Virus record (IMG/VR): IMGVR_UViG_3300042731_007248
Location: 1-52,414 of that record
From: a virus
DNA: 52,414 nt
Strand: one strand, 5' to 3'
Position numbers and translations under genes: made by a program
Shown here: positions 38,677 to 48,514 of the stretch, in pieces
Layout of the letters: every line of letters starts with the position of its first letter
How positions within the stretch are numbered: position 1 is the first letter of the stretch
The notes under the pieces: generated by a model
What the model was told of the DNA's origin: nothing
Seen by the model: only the letters and a program-made list of their open reading frames with translations
The model's database searches: none

Positions 38677-38917
38677 TTTCAATAATCCTTTTGTTTTTGG
38701 TTTTCAAATTTTTAAGTTCAACTCTAAATTTCTGAATTAAATCACGATATGCGCTTAATTCACCTGCCTTACTTATAGCCAAATTTGTCTCACCTTTCAA
38801 TAACGCATCTTGCATTGCAAGACTAATAGCCGATTCCCGCTCATTATACCATTCCTCAAAATCGAAAGATGCAGTTGAATCATTCACAATAGCATCAATC
38901 CACGGTCGCATTGCCAC
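38666..38917 (-). CDS. small helical protein, GTG start (83 aa)
   Basis: GTG at 38917 follows AGGGGGCTTAGAA; an ATG two codons later is the alternative. All-helical, acidic first half and basic end. Between portal and scaffold; probably a minor head-assembly protein. Confidence 0.55.
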   Translation of the reverse strand: MAMRPWIDAIVNDSTASFDFEEWYNERESAISLAMQDALLKGETNLAISKAGELSAYRDLIQKFRVELKNLKTKNKRIIENGR

Positions 38918-38919
38918 TT

Positions 38920-40806
38920 CTAAGCCCCCTCTTGCGCATTTTCCTGCTGACCCATACCAGACTGCGCTTCCTGAGCTTGCATCTCACCAGCGGCCTGTTG
39001 CGCAACCAATTCGGCCATCATCTGTTGAGCCTGAGCCGCAGCTTCGTCCAGTTTGCCCATCTGGTCAGCCACATCCAACATAAACGTCTTCGGATCTCGC
39101 ACACTGTCATAAGTTCTGAGAGTCCGCTCAAACATCTCATTTGAAGCATGGACAGCCTTTGACAGAATCTCTCTAATCGCCGGTGGCGTTGTCGGCGCCG
39201 CAGCAGCATTCGCCAACTGGATAATCCGATCCTGATAAGCAGCAGCAATTTGCGCAAGTGTCGCTGCATCTTGCCGGTCAGCCATCGCATTTCTGTATGC
39301 ACTTGAAGCGGTCAACTCAATATCCATCATTCTGGCAAAATGGTCATTTTCCATGACATCAATTACAAAATCGCCGTCCTCCCGCCCAAGCATCTCATAA
39401 ATAGCGAGCATCGCCTTTTGATCTTTCGCCAACACTCTTTCCTGATACCGGTAAACACACTGCTTGATCGCCCCTGCAATTGCAAACCGCATACTATCAA
39501 AAGCAGGTGTAAACCGCTTATTCACCTGCTGCAACATTGACATGGTGGTAACACCAGGCGTCCTATTGGGAACATTACCCGGGCTGATAGCATCGTTAAT
39601 CCCAACCCTATCATTGGCAATTTTCATCAATGCCCCTTGCTCCTGGTAAATGCTCGGCGCAAGATCTGCCATTGGAATTGCAAAAATACTATCCTTACTG
39701 GGAAGTCCATTCAAATAACCACCAGGCATAATAGGAAGGTCATCAGGCGCGGTCCCATCTCCGAACCACATCCTGGAATTTACAAGAAGCATATTGAGCG
39801 TGGCGTAATTGTGGATATCGGTCAGTTTTTCCTCAAAAGGCTGCATCATCTCCATGACACCCAAACCAAAGAACATATGCGCCCTTTGCTGATAGACCAT
39901 CTTCTCAACCGGCCGCCTATCCATGGGATTGTACGTGATATGCCCAATGGCGTTGCCTGAATGATTATAAATAACCATCAAGTCTTCATCAAAGCCATCA
40001 TCATCAATATCAAAATAAATAAATAATAATTGAACGTCATAAGTGTCACCTTTATAAGTAGGCCCTTCCATGTGCTGCCCCAAGATTTCTCTTGTAGTCC
40101 TAACCTGATTTCTTGCTCCCAACGGATGAAATTCAGTAATATCCAATCCATTGGCCTTGGCCAGAGAATTCAATTCAGTCTCTGTGTACCGAAAATTAAA
40201 TCCAAATAACCGCATTTCATTAATATCGCCTGTAGTACCGGAAGGAACAATTACATCTTCGGGAGCGATCGCCCTAATCTTCGGACCCCTTGACACCACC
40301 TTTGCCGTTTTCGTCTTATAAACCCTTTCAACCCAAGGAACATATAAAACGCCGGTACCTAACTGAGCGTCATTTAAAATTGCCGTCTCAGCAGCCTCCC
40401 TGAACCCGACATCATCACTTTCAGCCAGCTTATTACAAAATCTTTGCATGGCTTTGGCCTTCTCAACCAAATCCGGCATATTATTGGCTTTTGAAGAAGG
40501 ACTCACTGTCAAAACCGGTTTTACCGAAAAAATAGTATCAATCGCCTGTGCTGTAATCGTATCACAAGCCGTTGCCCCAATCGGCACTTCCACATTTGGC
40601 GCATTCTCTACCGGAACATTCCTGGTCTTTCTTTCAGGGACCGCTTCATACATTGAAAGCAGTCTTGCCCATTTTTGCTCCAAAGGCTTCATAGCGGCCA
40701 TCGCATCGGTTAGATTCAAATCAATCCAATCCTTTAAAGCCTTAAATCTCTCTTCATCTATATCCAAAGTCGTCTTATGGCTGTAACGATCCAATGTCTT
40801 AGGCAT
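38920..40806 (-). CDS. portal protein (628 aa)
   Basis: Size and layout match podovirus portals: N-terminal helical wing (LLSMYEAVPERKTRNVPVENAPNVEVP-type start), a DIDDDGFDEDLMVIYN segment typical of these portals, a central clip/stem region (FFGLGVMEMMQPFEEKLTDIHNY), and a long Gln/Ala-rich C-terminal barrel (AQAQQMMAELVAQQ). It forms the ring at the packaging vertex. ATG 40806 overlaps the stop of the fibre gene (TAATG). Confidence 0.75.
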   Translation of the reverse strand: MPKTLDRYSHKTTLDIDEERFKALKDWIDLNLTDAMAAMKPLEQKWARLLSMYEAVPERKTRNVPVENAPNVEVPIGATACDTITAQAIDTIFSVKPVLTVSPSSKANNMPDLVEKAKAMQRFCNKLAESDDVGFREAAETAILNDAQLGTGVLYVPWVERVYKTKTAKVVSRGPKIRAIAPEDVIVPSGTTGDINEMRLFGFNFRYTETELNSLAKANGLDITEFHPLGARNQVRTTREILGQHMEGPTYKGDTYDVQLLFIYFDIDDDGFDEDLMVIYNHSGNAIGHITYNPMDRRPVEKMVYQQRAHMFFGLGVMEMMQPFEEKLTDIHNYATLNMLLVNSRMWFGDGTAPDDLPIMPGGYLNGLPSKDSIFAIPMADLAPSIYQEQGALMKIANDRVGINDAISPGNVPNRTPGVTTMSMLQQVNKRFTPAFDSMRFAIAGAIKQCVYRYQERVLAKDQKAMLAIYEMLGREDGDFVIDVMENDHFARMMDIELTASSAYRNAMADRQDAATLAQIAAAYQDRIIQLANAAAAPTTPPAIREILSKAVHASNEMFERTLRTYDSVRDPKTFMLDVADQMGKLDEAAAQAQQMMAELVAQQAAGEMQAQEAQSGMGQQENAQEGA

Positions 40807-43445
40807 TATTCAATTATCCATTCTGAACCATTAAAAGTAGGCGTCACGGTCCCAAACTTCATAGTCATCGGAATACTGTCCGGCGGTTCTTCCTCTCCTG
40901 GAAACCCAGCCGCATAAATCTCCCTGACCTCAACACTCTCCGGCGCTCGAAACGTATACTTCATATATCTTGCTTGCTGTAACTCCCAATCCGGCGACAT
41001 CCATGCCGAAAAATTACAGTATCCATCAGTAATGGCATACGTATAAGCATCGCCGATATTATTTTTCGTCTCTACATCATAATTGAAACAATACCAGCTA
41101 CCACCACTATTCCCGAAAACATTAACTGAAGTTATATTGTAAATTTTACCCAAATCAAATTCCAACCAAACCGCAGTCTCACCGGCATTGCCAAAATTTG
41201 TTTCCACCAAACCATCATATGCCTGTGTATAAGGCGCAGCTTCGTGAAAATTATCACTAGTCGCCAACAAAGTTGTAGCATCTAACAAATTATCAGTACA
41301 CACACCGCTCGAAGTGCTCAATATATAGTAACCGCTATCAGCGGCCGTCTTAAAAACAGCCACATTCGTCTTATTGCAAGGTGAAGTCAAATCGACAACC
41401 TGACTATGAGTTGTGCCGCCGGTTGTTTCCATTGCGGTCATCGCATTATAGTCCCTGTCGTAATATTCACCGACATTCGCAATATAATAGTGGACTTCGG
41501 CGTCTTTATTCGTAGTCGCCACAAGTGTTATCGGTGTTGTCCAGGTAGATCCCTCATTAGGCTGAAGAGTCAAAATATAAGCAGGATCAGTATCAGGCTC
41601 AGTCTCCGTACCTGTTTCCGTTCCCGTCTCAGTTCCAGTATCCGGCGGTATATAAGTTCCACCCGTCCCAACATTGATATTCTGACCATACTGAATAGCG
41701 CCGATATCAGGACTGCCGCTTGACGGGCAAATTCCATTCGGGCACCAAAACACCCCGGCATTATTCGACCACGTAATTGGAGTATCGAGCGTAAAACAGT
41801 CCGAACTCCTATTCATCCCCGTAATAGTCGCCGTATAACTGCCAACCTTAATGGTATCCCCCGGTAACCCAAAATACGGAATTCCCGCCTGAAATCCATT
41901 AACATCATCAACACACAAATTTGTACTATTCGTTCCGCTCCCGTCAGCCTGAGTAATCGGACCAGCCGCGCCCCTTGCAGGACTCCCGGAACCCAACCTG
42001 AAATCCCAATTCGTATAATTGCCCGAAACAGTACTTGGAACATTGTTAAACTGCGGATTAGAGAAAATAGAATGGTAATCTTTACCTTGATTGCTTGTAG
42101 AGGCAAGACGAGACTCCCAAGAACTCTCAGTAGTATATTTGTACAATGTAGGATTGTCATAAACGCAGTTCGTGAAACCACCGGAAATATAAAAGTTATA
42201 ATCCGTATGATTCAGATTAACCCCGTCAACATGCTCCCGCATATCACAAAGAGACGCATACCCCATAATATTATTGTACATATAAGCATATGCATTATAG
42301 GTTGGATTAACCCCGTCATAGATACTGACACTGTTGCCAGGACTCTGGTTAGGACCGGCATAACTCCGGTCATTATTCAATACCGTGTTGTTATAAACAT
42401 AATCCCGTTGGAAAACCCCAATACCTCCATGGTTGTCATAAACGATATTACCCCTAATAATACCATCCCAACTATTTCCGGCCCCGCCTCCCCTACTGAC
42501 ACCAGGACCACCAATCAAATCATTACCGCCCTGAGTAACACCATCATTATCGCCCTTGCACCCATAGACCACATTGTGCTCAATTACAAAATATCTTGAT
42601 CCCTTACGGTCAATACCGTTCTCAGCATTCCCATACAACACATTGTTTCTAATCCACACCCCGTAATTAGTAGGATCTACATTATTCTCAAATATCCCGT
42701 TTGATTGCACCGAATCCGAAACATAACTGCCACCAAAATTATTAAACTCAACCAAGCCATACTGCATTATACTGGTATGACCTTCAATCATCGTTCCATT
42801 AGAATACCCATTCACATACGTATTGTGATGAACATGGAAATATAATGGTGCATTGGTTGTACTCGCCTGCTTAATTTTGACCCCCTGAAACGGCATTTGA
42901 TCAAAATAACAGTAACTAACCGTAGCATAATCCGCGCCATTAATAATGACACCCATCTCTTTAGACTTACAGGTATCGTGCTCATAAACCGCATTATTAC
43001 CAATAAAATTACAATTAGTGACTGTAACATGATTTCCCTGAATCAAAACATCGCCACCGTTTCCAACCAACCGGCACGAATTCATTTTCAGATACAAACC
43101 ATCCAGAATGATCCAATCCCCGCTAACCGTCCACGTATAAGTATTTCCGGCACTCGCCCCCCGAACACGAACAGTCTCTTCTTGATAATTGGTAAACTTT
43201 ATAGGATTACTCTGTGTGCCATCCGTTGACCAGTCAAGATCAATCGTCTCATCATAATTACCGCCCCGAATATAAACAGTATCTCCGGCATGCACCCTGT
43301 CACAGGCATATTGAATCGTCCTCCACGCAGAACCCGTTGACGTTCCGCTTGAACCATTGCTCCCACTTGTCGAAACATAATAGGTAGCCCCGAATGCAGC
43401 ACTCGACCAAAAAACAATAATCAGCATTAAAAGTCGTTTAATCAT
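40806..43445 (-). CDS. secreted beta-helix adhesin/fibre-like protein (879 aa)
   Basis: Starts MIKRLLMLIIVFWSSAAFGA, a Sec signal peptide with a signal-peptidase I site after FGA. A DUF1565-like start (TYYVSTSGSNGSSG) leads into a right-handed beta-helix (about 20-590), a Thr/Glu/Gly linker (about 600-620), a chitobiase-like beta domain and a discoidin/F5-8C-like sugar-binding domain (about 740-855). ATG 43445 follows AAAGGGGTCAA. Its place between terminase and portal and its export signal are both odd for a tail protein. It may be a receptor or glycan binder. Confidence 0.65.
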   Translation of the reverse strand: MIKRLLMLIIVFWSSAAFGATYYVSTSGSNGSSGTSTGSAWRTIQYACDRVHAGDTVYIRGGNYDETIDLDWSTDGTQSNPIKFTNYQEETVRVRGASAGNTYTWTVSGDWIILDGLYLKMNSCRLVGNGGDVLIQGNHVTVTNCNFIGNNAVYEHDTCKSKEMGVIINGADYATVSYCYFDQMPFQGVKIKQASTTNAPLYFHVHHNTYVNGYSNGTMIEGHTSIMQYGLVEFNNFGGSYVSDSVQSNGIFENNVDPTNYGVWIRNNVLYGNAENGIDRKGSRYFVIEHNVVYGCKGDNDGVTQGGNDLIGGPGVSRGGGAGNSWDGIIRGNIVYDNHGGIGVFQRDYVYNNTVLNNDRSYAGPNQSPGNSVSIYDGVNPTYNAYAYMYNNIMGYASLCDMREHVDGVNLNHTDYNFYISGGFTNCVYDNPTLYKYTTESSWESRLASTSNQGKDYHSIFSNPQFNNVPSTVSGNYTNWDFRLGSGSPARGAAGPITQADGSGTNSTNLCVDDVNGFQAGIPYFGLPGDTIKVGSYTATITGMNRSSDCFTLDTPITWSNNAGVFWCPNGICPSSGSPDIGAIQYGQNINVGTGGTYIPPDTGTETGTETGTETEPDTDPAYILTLQPNEGSTWTTPITLVATTNKDAEVHYYIANVGEYYDRDYNAMTAMETTGGTTHSQVVDLTSPCNKTNVAVFKTAADSGYYILSTSSGVCTDNLLDATTLLATSDNFHEAAPYTQAYDGLVETNFGNAGETAVWLEFDLGKIYNITSVNVFGNSGGSWYCFNYDVETKNNIGDAYTYAITDGYCNFSAWMSPDWELQQARYMKYTFRAPESVEVREIYAAGFPGEEEPPDSIPMTMKFGTVTPTFNGSEWIIE
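41589..41645 (-). repeat. Thr-Glu-Thr-Gly linker repeat
   Basis: The minus strand encodes three tandem TGTE units plus a TEPDTDP end, a flexible linker between the beta-helix and the C-terminal binding domains. Such low-complexity coding repeats can vary in length between isolates. Confidence 0.6.
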
Positions 43446-44241
43446 TTGACCCCTTTGTGCCATCAATACCGGAAGTGTAAATCTCTTCAATCTGCGTTGA
43501 CGTCAGAGCCTCGTTGAAAATAATAACCTCATCCATAGACCCCACAAAAGTTTGCGCAGCAGACCTCCCAAGATAAAACGGCTCACCACTATCATTTAAC
43601 CCCGCCGTGTAAGCCAACGGATTATCAGACCCATTACTGTCAAGCGCCCCATTCAAGTAAATCCTTGCGTCCGTATCGTCATATACAAAACACCCGTGAT
43701 ACCAGGTATCTGTTGATAACGTAGTTCCGCCTACCGCTCCCACCGTAGTTGTCCCATCACTCGACAACTTCAACTCCAGCGTATTCGTAGTTTCCTCTAA
43801 AAAGAATCTCCAACTCTCACTATCAGAAATCCGGCCCTTACTCGCCAACGTCCTCTCAGTTGACATACTCGTGGAATAAAACCACATGCAAAACGTAATC
43901 TCCTGATCGGCCCCGCTAATATCCGTACTCCCACCATCATTCTGACTCAACGTATCCGACGTACTCCCAGGAAACGTCCTTGCACTCCCACTATAACTTG
44001 TCGGCACACTGCTCGTTGTCCCAATCGTACCATTCTCAGTCAAATTAGCGCCATACGAACTCTGGTCCGTTTCCCCAGCCGTACCACCATTCATAAACCA
44101 GGCTCCCCGACAACTGGCCAACTGCGTATAATCCGTTGCCCCACTCCCGCCCCCGGAAGGTGCCTGCACATAAATTATCTGCCTTGCGTCGGCAAATACC
44201 GCCACGGCCAAAATACAAAATATCAAAAATAGTTTTCTCAT
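43438..44241 (-). CDS. secreted LamG/concanavalin-like domain protein (267 aa)
   Basis: Starts MRKLFLIFCILAVAVFADA, a Sec signal peptide. The rest is a single laminin-G/concanavalin-like jelly roll: CRGAWFMNGG, EITFCMWFYS, SWRFFLEE, DTWYHGCFVYDDTDARIYLNG, FYLGRS, GSMDEVIIFNEALT are its strand landmarks. Such domains bind sugars. ATG overlaps the stop of the upstream gene (ATGA); its end overlaps the next gene by eight bases. Confidence 0.65.
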   Translation of the reverse strand: MRKLFLIFCILAVAVFADARQIIYVQAPSGGGSGATDYTQLASCRGAWFMNGGTAGETDQSSYGANLTENGTIGTTSSVPTSYSGSARTFPGSTSDTLSQNDGGSTDISGADQEITFCMWFYSTSMSTERTLASKGRISDSESWRFFLEETTNTLELKLSSDGTTTVGAVGGTTLSTDTWYHGCFVYDDTDARIYLNGALDSNGSDNPLAYTAGLNDSGEPFYLGRSAAQTFVGSMDEVIIFNEALTSTQIEEIYTSGIDGTKGSND

Positions 44242-45983
44242 TCTATTATCAACCTCTTTGTGCCCAATTTAGGCCATGTCCCATAAAACCTCAAATTATT
44301 CGGATTAGGCGGTAACTCATACGTAGAGTTATTCGTAATGGCCATCCCGGAGAAACCCACGATCTCATTATCCGCAGCATCCACAATATCCCCGGAAGCC
44401 TCGCTGTAAGCCAACGTAATCGTTTCTCCCAAAAGAACCTGCCGACTAAGGTCATACACCCTTCCATTTCCAGTACCGCTTGCATACGACGCTGTGAGGG
44501 CCTCTCCTTGCGGTGTCAGTGTAAACCCACTATTTCCGGTACAGTCCTCACTCAACCCAATCGTCAGCAACAATCCCGTCACATCAATTACCGCACTTGT
44601 CAGAGTAGGCGGCGTCGTATCCGGCTCAGGCCCGCTCCCGGCTTCCAAATCCTGCCCCACATGCGTAGGATCACTATCACTCTGAAAAGCCCCAATCACA
44701 TCATCATAATCACCACCGCGCCCATCCGTAGGATAGCTACTTCTCTGATAATCCTCATCATCCGTACCACTCGCCTGGTCAAATCCCGGATTCGTCGTTT
44801 GCCGATGACTCTCATACCCCCTCAAGCCCGCCCAACTGGTCAGAGAATGCGAAGACACACCGTAAATCCTGAAAGCGTCCGTACTGGAAATATTATAGAA
44901 CTGGTTATAATCCTCATAACTGATATCACCATTATTAAAGTCACCCTGCTGAATACAGAGCACCCGATTGCTGATATCCATAAAAATATTATTCCAGATC
45001 CGCACATTATTCCCAAAATTCAACAACTCCAGCGCCCCGGTCCCATACGTATTTTCTACATCATAGAACACGTTGTTGTAGATCGAGAAATTTGACTCAC
45101 CCCCATACCCGCCAAAGTATATTGCACTGGCAGTCGCAAGGGACGATGTAGGAATCGACGAGTTTGTTGCGAGGAATATGGAATGGTGCACGGAATGGCC
45201 GTAACTGTCATAGGCCGTGTTTGAATAACATTTAAAGTGTAATCCGTTGTTGTAGTAGAGATTATACCTGTATTCATTATATATATTATCCCCCCGTTTA
45301 TCAAAAATACCCAAAGCATTCTCAGTAAATGTACAATATTCAACAGTATTGTAGCTACTGCCATACAATTTAATCCCGGTATTGTTCCACCCATTGCCCG
45401 TATACCCATGAATCCAACAATTCCGAATCGTGTTCGAACTTGTATTTTCCATCCGAACACCATCATGATTATCCTGCTGGTACCGAGTCCGCCCGATAAT
45501 ATTGCAGCTATCAATTATCTTGTGATTCCCGCCCCAAACACTGACCGTACCGGAATCCGTAAGAAAGTTACTCCCCTCCTGAGCGGTAATCCCCTTCCAA
45601 ATAAAGTAGCTTACAGAAGACCCACCGCCAATAACCGGCCCGCTGCCACTACTCAAGGTCATATACACATAGGCACCATCGGGATACGCCTGAAACGTGA
45701 TATATGCCCCGCTGCTGCCTGAATTACTCGGATTAAACGCCGGTCTTGTCCTGTCCCCGGTCCCGGCCCTGGTATAGGTTCCCGCCAAAATATTGACGAT
45801 ATCCCCATCATCGGCCTCCGCCAGCGCCGTGCCAATTGAGCAAAGTGTGCTCGTACTGTTACAATTTGACCAACTGGCGCTACCGGATGGGCCGACATAC
45901 TTTGTTGCGCCAAAGCCCACCGGCGACCAAAGCAGCATGGCTATTAAAGAGAGTCCTACTGTTTTCCACATCAATCTTACCAT
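44238..45983 (-). CDS. secreted beta-helix protein with Ig-like C-terminus (581 aa)
   Basis: ATG 45983 follows AAAGAAGGCTTACCC; MVRLMWKTVGLSLIAMLLW and FGA give a Sec signal peptide. The beta-helix region (about 30-420) has repeated N-x-I-x-N-N-V/I rungs. A SwmB-like Ig domain (about 450-555, TPPTLTSAVIDVTG, AADNEIVG) follows. The last residues (RLIIE) echo the end of the 40806 protein (EWIIE). Probably exported and surface- or glycan-binding. Confidence 0.65.
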   Translation of the reverse strand: MVRLMWKTVGLSLIAMLLWSPVGFGATKYVGPSGSASWSNCNSTSTLCSIGTALAEADDGDIVNILAGTYTRAGTGDRTRPAFNPSNSGSSGAYITFQAYPDGAYVYMTLSSGSGPVIGGGSSVSYFIWKGITAQEGSNFLTDSGTVSVWGGNHKIIDSCNIIGRTRYQQDNHDGVRMENTSSNTIRNCWIHGYTGNGWNNTGIKLYGSSYNTVEYCTFTENALGIFDKRGDNIYNEYRYNLYYNNGLHFKCYSNTAYDSYGHSVHHSIFLATNSSIPTSSLATASAIYFGGYGGESNFSIYNNVFYDVENTYGTGALELLNFGNNVRIWNNIFMDISNRVLCIQQGDFNNGDISYEDYNQFYNISSTDAFRIYGVSSHSLTSWAGLRGYESHRQTTNPGFDQASGTDDEDYQRSSYPTDGRGGDYDDVIGAFQSDSDPTHVGQDLEAGSGPEPDTTPPTLTSAVIDVTGLLLTIGLSEDCTGNSGFTLTPQGEALTASYASGTGNGRVYDLSRQVLLGETITLAYSEASGDIVDAADNEIVGFSGMAITNNSTYELPPNPNNLRFYGTWPKLGTKRLIIE

Positions 45984-46013
45984 GGGTAAGCCTTCTTTCA
46001 TTGGGCAGATCGC

Positions 46014-48044
46014 CTATGGCCTTCTCAAACCAATTGTCACTTCCCCGCCAGCCGTACCGGTCCCGGCACCATCCACGTCAAACCGAAGCGCCACATCCCC
46101 ACTTAAAGTCTGATACGTCGCATTAATCACCGCCGGAGTCGCCGCAGTCGTACTTGTCGTTTCACTTGTATCAATCGTTGCCGCCGTACTGAGCAAATCA
46201 TGCCCATTGGTAATGTCACGCACCTGGAACGTAGGCAACCCCGAGCTACTCGCCGTGTAAACACTGGCCTGGACAAATACCAAATTCCACCCATCGAAAT
46301 CAGCAGGCACAGTCCACCGGTTCTTGTCATCCCCAACAGTCAAAGTATCCGTAGGGGCAATCAACGGCACCGTCACATACTGGGTGCCGATGGTGCTCCC
46401 GGCTAGTGCATCTGGTGTTACCGCCGTGGTAGTACTGGTGCCGGTATTGATGTCACTGGCCACAGCCGCAGTTACTGCAACACTGGGGTTACCGTCCGTA
46501 CCATCCCCATTGGTGACCACAGCCAACCCCGTACCGGCAATACTGACCGCCTCCGGTGTTCCACCATCATTTACCACCAACCCATCAGAGCTCAACGAGA
46601 TAGACTCATCAGGACAATTGGTGCAATACCACGTGTCAGTCCGATACTCGAAATCAACTATCTGCCCTACATCACACGTCATATCGGTGGTTCTATTCGC
46701 CGACACCAACCCGCTCCCGGTAAAGTCAAACACCGTCGCCGCGCCACAATAAACCCTAAGACTCTGACCATCCGCAATGGTCCCGTCAAAATCAGTAATC
46801 GTAGTGGTGTCTACCGTCCTATACTTCCAGTTCACAATTGCCGGAGTCGCATCAGCAGCCGTGAATGCCGTCCACGTCTGGAGCAAAGTGGGAACCTCAC
46901 CCGTAGCATCACTCAAAACACTGGTAATATCCCCGGAGCCACCACCCCCACCAGCCTCAAAAGCCGTCTCCAATTCCTGAATCGCTGTTTTTATGCTGAC
47001 GCTATCCGTAATCGTGCTGCCCGTAAACAAGCCTAAATTAATCTCACCAGCGCCAACCCCGCTCAGAGTATTTAAATCGTCAACATCAAGAAGGCCCTTC
47101 ATAGCCGCGTAGTCAGCAGCACCAATAAAACTCAATCCATTAGCCGAGACACTCACTTCGCTTGTCACACCGCCGGTTATACGAAGCAGACCGTTATAAT
47201 CAGATACATCCTCTTCCAACCCGCCATACTCGTGTTCAATCGCCCCACCTGAGAAAAAAGCCGTTGCGCTATCCCCGGCCTGCGCCACATTCGCAGTCGG
47301 CCAAGCATTTCCCACATTCACCAGCGCCTTATTCGCACTCGGCTCACTAAAAATCCCATTCGTATCCCCGGTTACAGCCAATTCAGTCAAATCCAGCGAT
47401 TCATTTGAACCATCATCCGCCAAATCATAAATAATCGCACTTCCGCCACTGCCGGTCGCATCAGCCGCCAGACTAAAATTCCCACTCCCGTCGGATTTCA
47501 GCACATACCCGCTCGAATCCCCGGAAAAATCCATCGTCTTGGTGGCACTCCCAACCCGGATCTGAAATTGCTCATCGTCCGCGTCAATCTGGAACTCGCC
47601 ACTTTGCGTCATGGCTCCAGGACTGTTGCTGGAAAGTGTTCTCAGCAGATCCCCCGGCTCATAGAACTGACTGACATCAGAAAGCGTCGCATACAAACTT
47701 GCCTCATTCGTCAAAACACCGCTGATATTCCCGTCCAAATCCGGGTCAATCTGCACAATGTAATCATAAAAATCATCCTGACTCACGGCATGACTGGTAT
47801 CCCCGTTAAAATTAGGCTCCGTAAATGCCTCATCCTGAACTTCAGCCGCCGCCCCGGACTCCCCTGCATACGTCGCCACACTCCCGGTAAGAGAAAGCGT
47901 ACCATTCGGGAAAACCACCTTATAGGCATAACCGGCCGGACTTCCATCAGCTTCTTGGAATAAGGCACCTATTTTATCATCAGCCGCTAATGCCGATCCC
48001 CCATAAATAAAAATCAAACTCAAAATGGCCAAAATCTTTTTCAT
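46014..48044 (-). CDS. secreted fibre-like protein (676 aa)
   Basis: ATG 48044 follows AAAGGGGATAATGGCACC; MKKILAILSLIFIYGGSALA is a clear Sec signal peptide. The body is Ser/Thr/Gly/Asp-rich with fibre-like segments (YVLKSDGSGNFSLAAD, SISLSSDGLVVNDGGTPEAV), a Gly-rich linker near 390-397 and a C-terminal beta domain of the tail-fibre knob type. Without the signal peptide it would be called a tail fibre. It opens the block of four exported proteins. Confidence 0.6.
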   Translation of the reverse strand: MKKILAILSLIFIYGGSALAADDKIGALFQEADGSPAGYAYKVVFPNGTLSLTGSVATYAGESGAAAEVQDEAFTEPNFNGDTSHAVSQDDFYDYIVQIDPDLDGNISGVLTNEASLYATLSDVSQFYEPGDLLRTLSSNSPGAMTQSGEFQIDADDEQFQIRVGSATKTMDFSGDSSGYVLKSDGSGNFSLAADATGSGGSAIIYDLADDGSNESLDLTELAVTGDTNGIFSEPSANKALVNVGNAWPTANVAQAGDSATAFFSGGAIEHEYGGLEEDVSDYNGLLRITGGVTSEVSVSANGLSFIGAADYAAMKGLLDVDDLNTLSGVGAGEINLGLFTGSTITDSVSIKTAIQELETAFEAGGGGGSGDITSVLSDATGEVPTLLQTWTAFTAADATPAIVNWKYRTVDTTTITDFDGTIADGQSLRVYCGAATVFDFTGSGLVSANRTTDMTCDVGQIVDFEYRTDTWYCTNCPDESISLSSDGLVVNDGGTPEAVSIAGTGLAVVTNGDGTDGNPSVAVTAAVASDINTGTSTTTAVTPDALAGSTIGTQYVTVPLIAPTDTLTVGDDKNRWTVPADFDGWNLVFVQASVYTASSSGLPTFQVRDITNGHDLLSTAATIDTSETTSTTAATPAVINATYQTLSGDVALRFDVDGAGTGTAGGEVTIGLRRP

Positions 48045-48060
48045 GGTGCCATTATCCCCT

Positions 48061-48246
48061 TTACCTATCAAATTTATCATCAGGATTGACAACATAACCA
48101 ACACCGTCCCTAACAATGACATTTGTACTCTTGGTGTGATTCGCTGCCAAACTCCATAGCACAAAACAAAGAATAGCCGCCCCAAGAATGAAAGCGGCTA
48201 TCCCGGTCACCTTTTTTATAAGCTCTATGTCACGCAATAAAGACAT
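48061..48246 (-). CDS. small membrane protein, holin candidate (61 aa)
   Basis: ATG 48246 follows GGAGGGAGTCTTT. One hydrophobic segment (about residues 14-34) with a basic N-side and polar C-terminus. It lies just before the exported block. One-segment phage membrane proteins include class III holins and pinholins, but no lysin is beside it. Confidence 0.5.
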   Translation of the reverse strand: MSLLRDIELIKKVTGIAAFILGAAILCFVLWSLAANHTKSTNVIVRDGVGYVVNPDDKFDR

Positions 48247-48505
48247 AAAGACTCCCTCCATCAATCACACTCAGATTGAACCCCTTGAACCACTTGCCGC
48301 CTTCAAAATCCACGTGCACCGCGTTTGCCTCACCAGCCCCGGCCGCATTCACATCAAGAATAACCTCATCATTGCCATCCAGAATGGTCAGATCATCCGC
48401 TTCTGCACTTGGCACCCACTTCATATTCTTAATCTTAATCGGCGCAGTCCAATCCGCCGTTGCCGTATCCAAAGCCCAATGTGTATTTGCAAAAACATTT
48501 GCCAT
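48230..48505 (-). CDS. small beta-like virion protein, tandem paralogue 2 (91 aa)
   Basis: ATG 48505 follows AGGTGACCGGT. Starts MANVFANTHW and shares layout and landmarks (WVP-x-A, a hydrophobic strand, I-x-x-G-x-LY near the end) with the gene upstream. Probably a minor virion component by position. Confidence 0.55.
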   Translation of the reverse strand: MANVFANTHWALDTATADWTAPIKIKNMKWVPSAEADDLTILDGNDEVILDVNAAGAGEANAVHVDFEGGKWFKGFNLSVIDGGSLYVFIA

Positions 48506-48514
48506 ACCGGTCAC

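Noticed and set aside
42072-42599. Plus-strand frames opposite the exported protein genes
   Set aside because: Ile/Thr/Asn-rich antisense shadows without ribosome sites.
40806-48044. Host-derived contamination to explain the signal peptides
   Set aside because: The four genes overlap or abut each other and the portal gene on the same strand with phage-style spacing, so they belong to the late operon.
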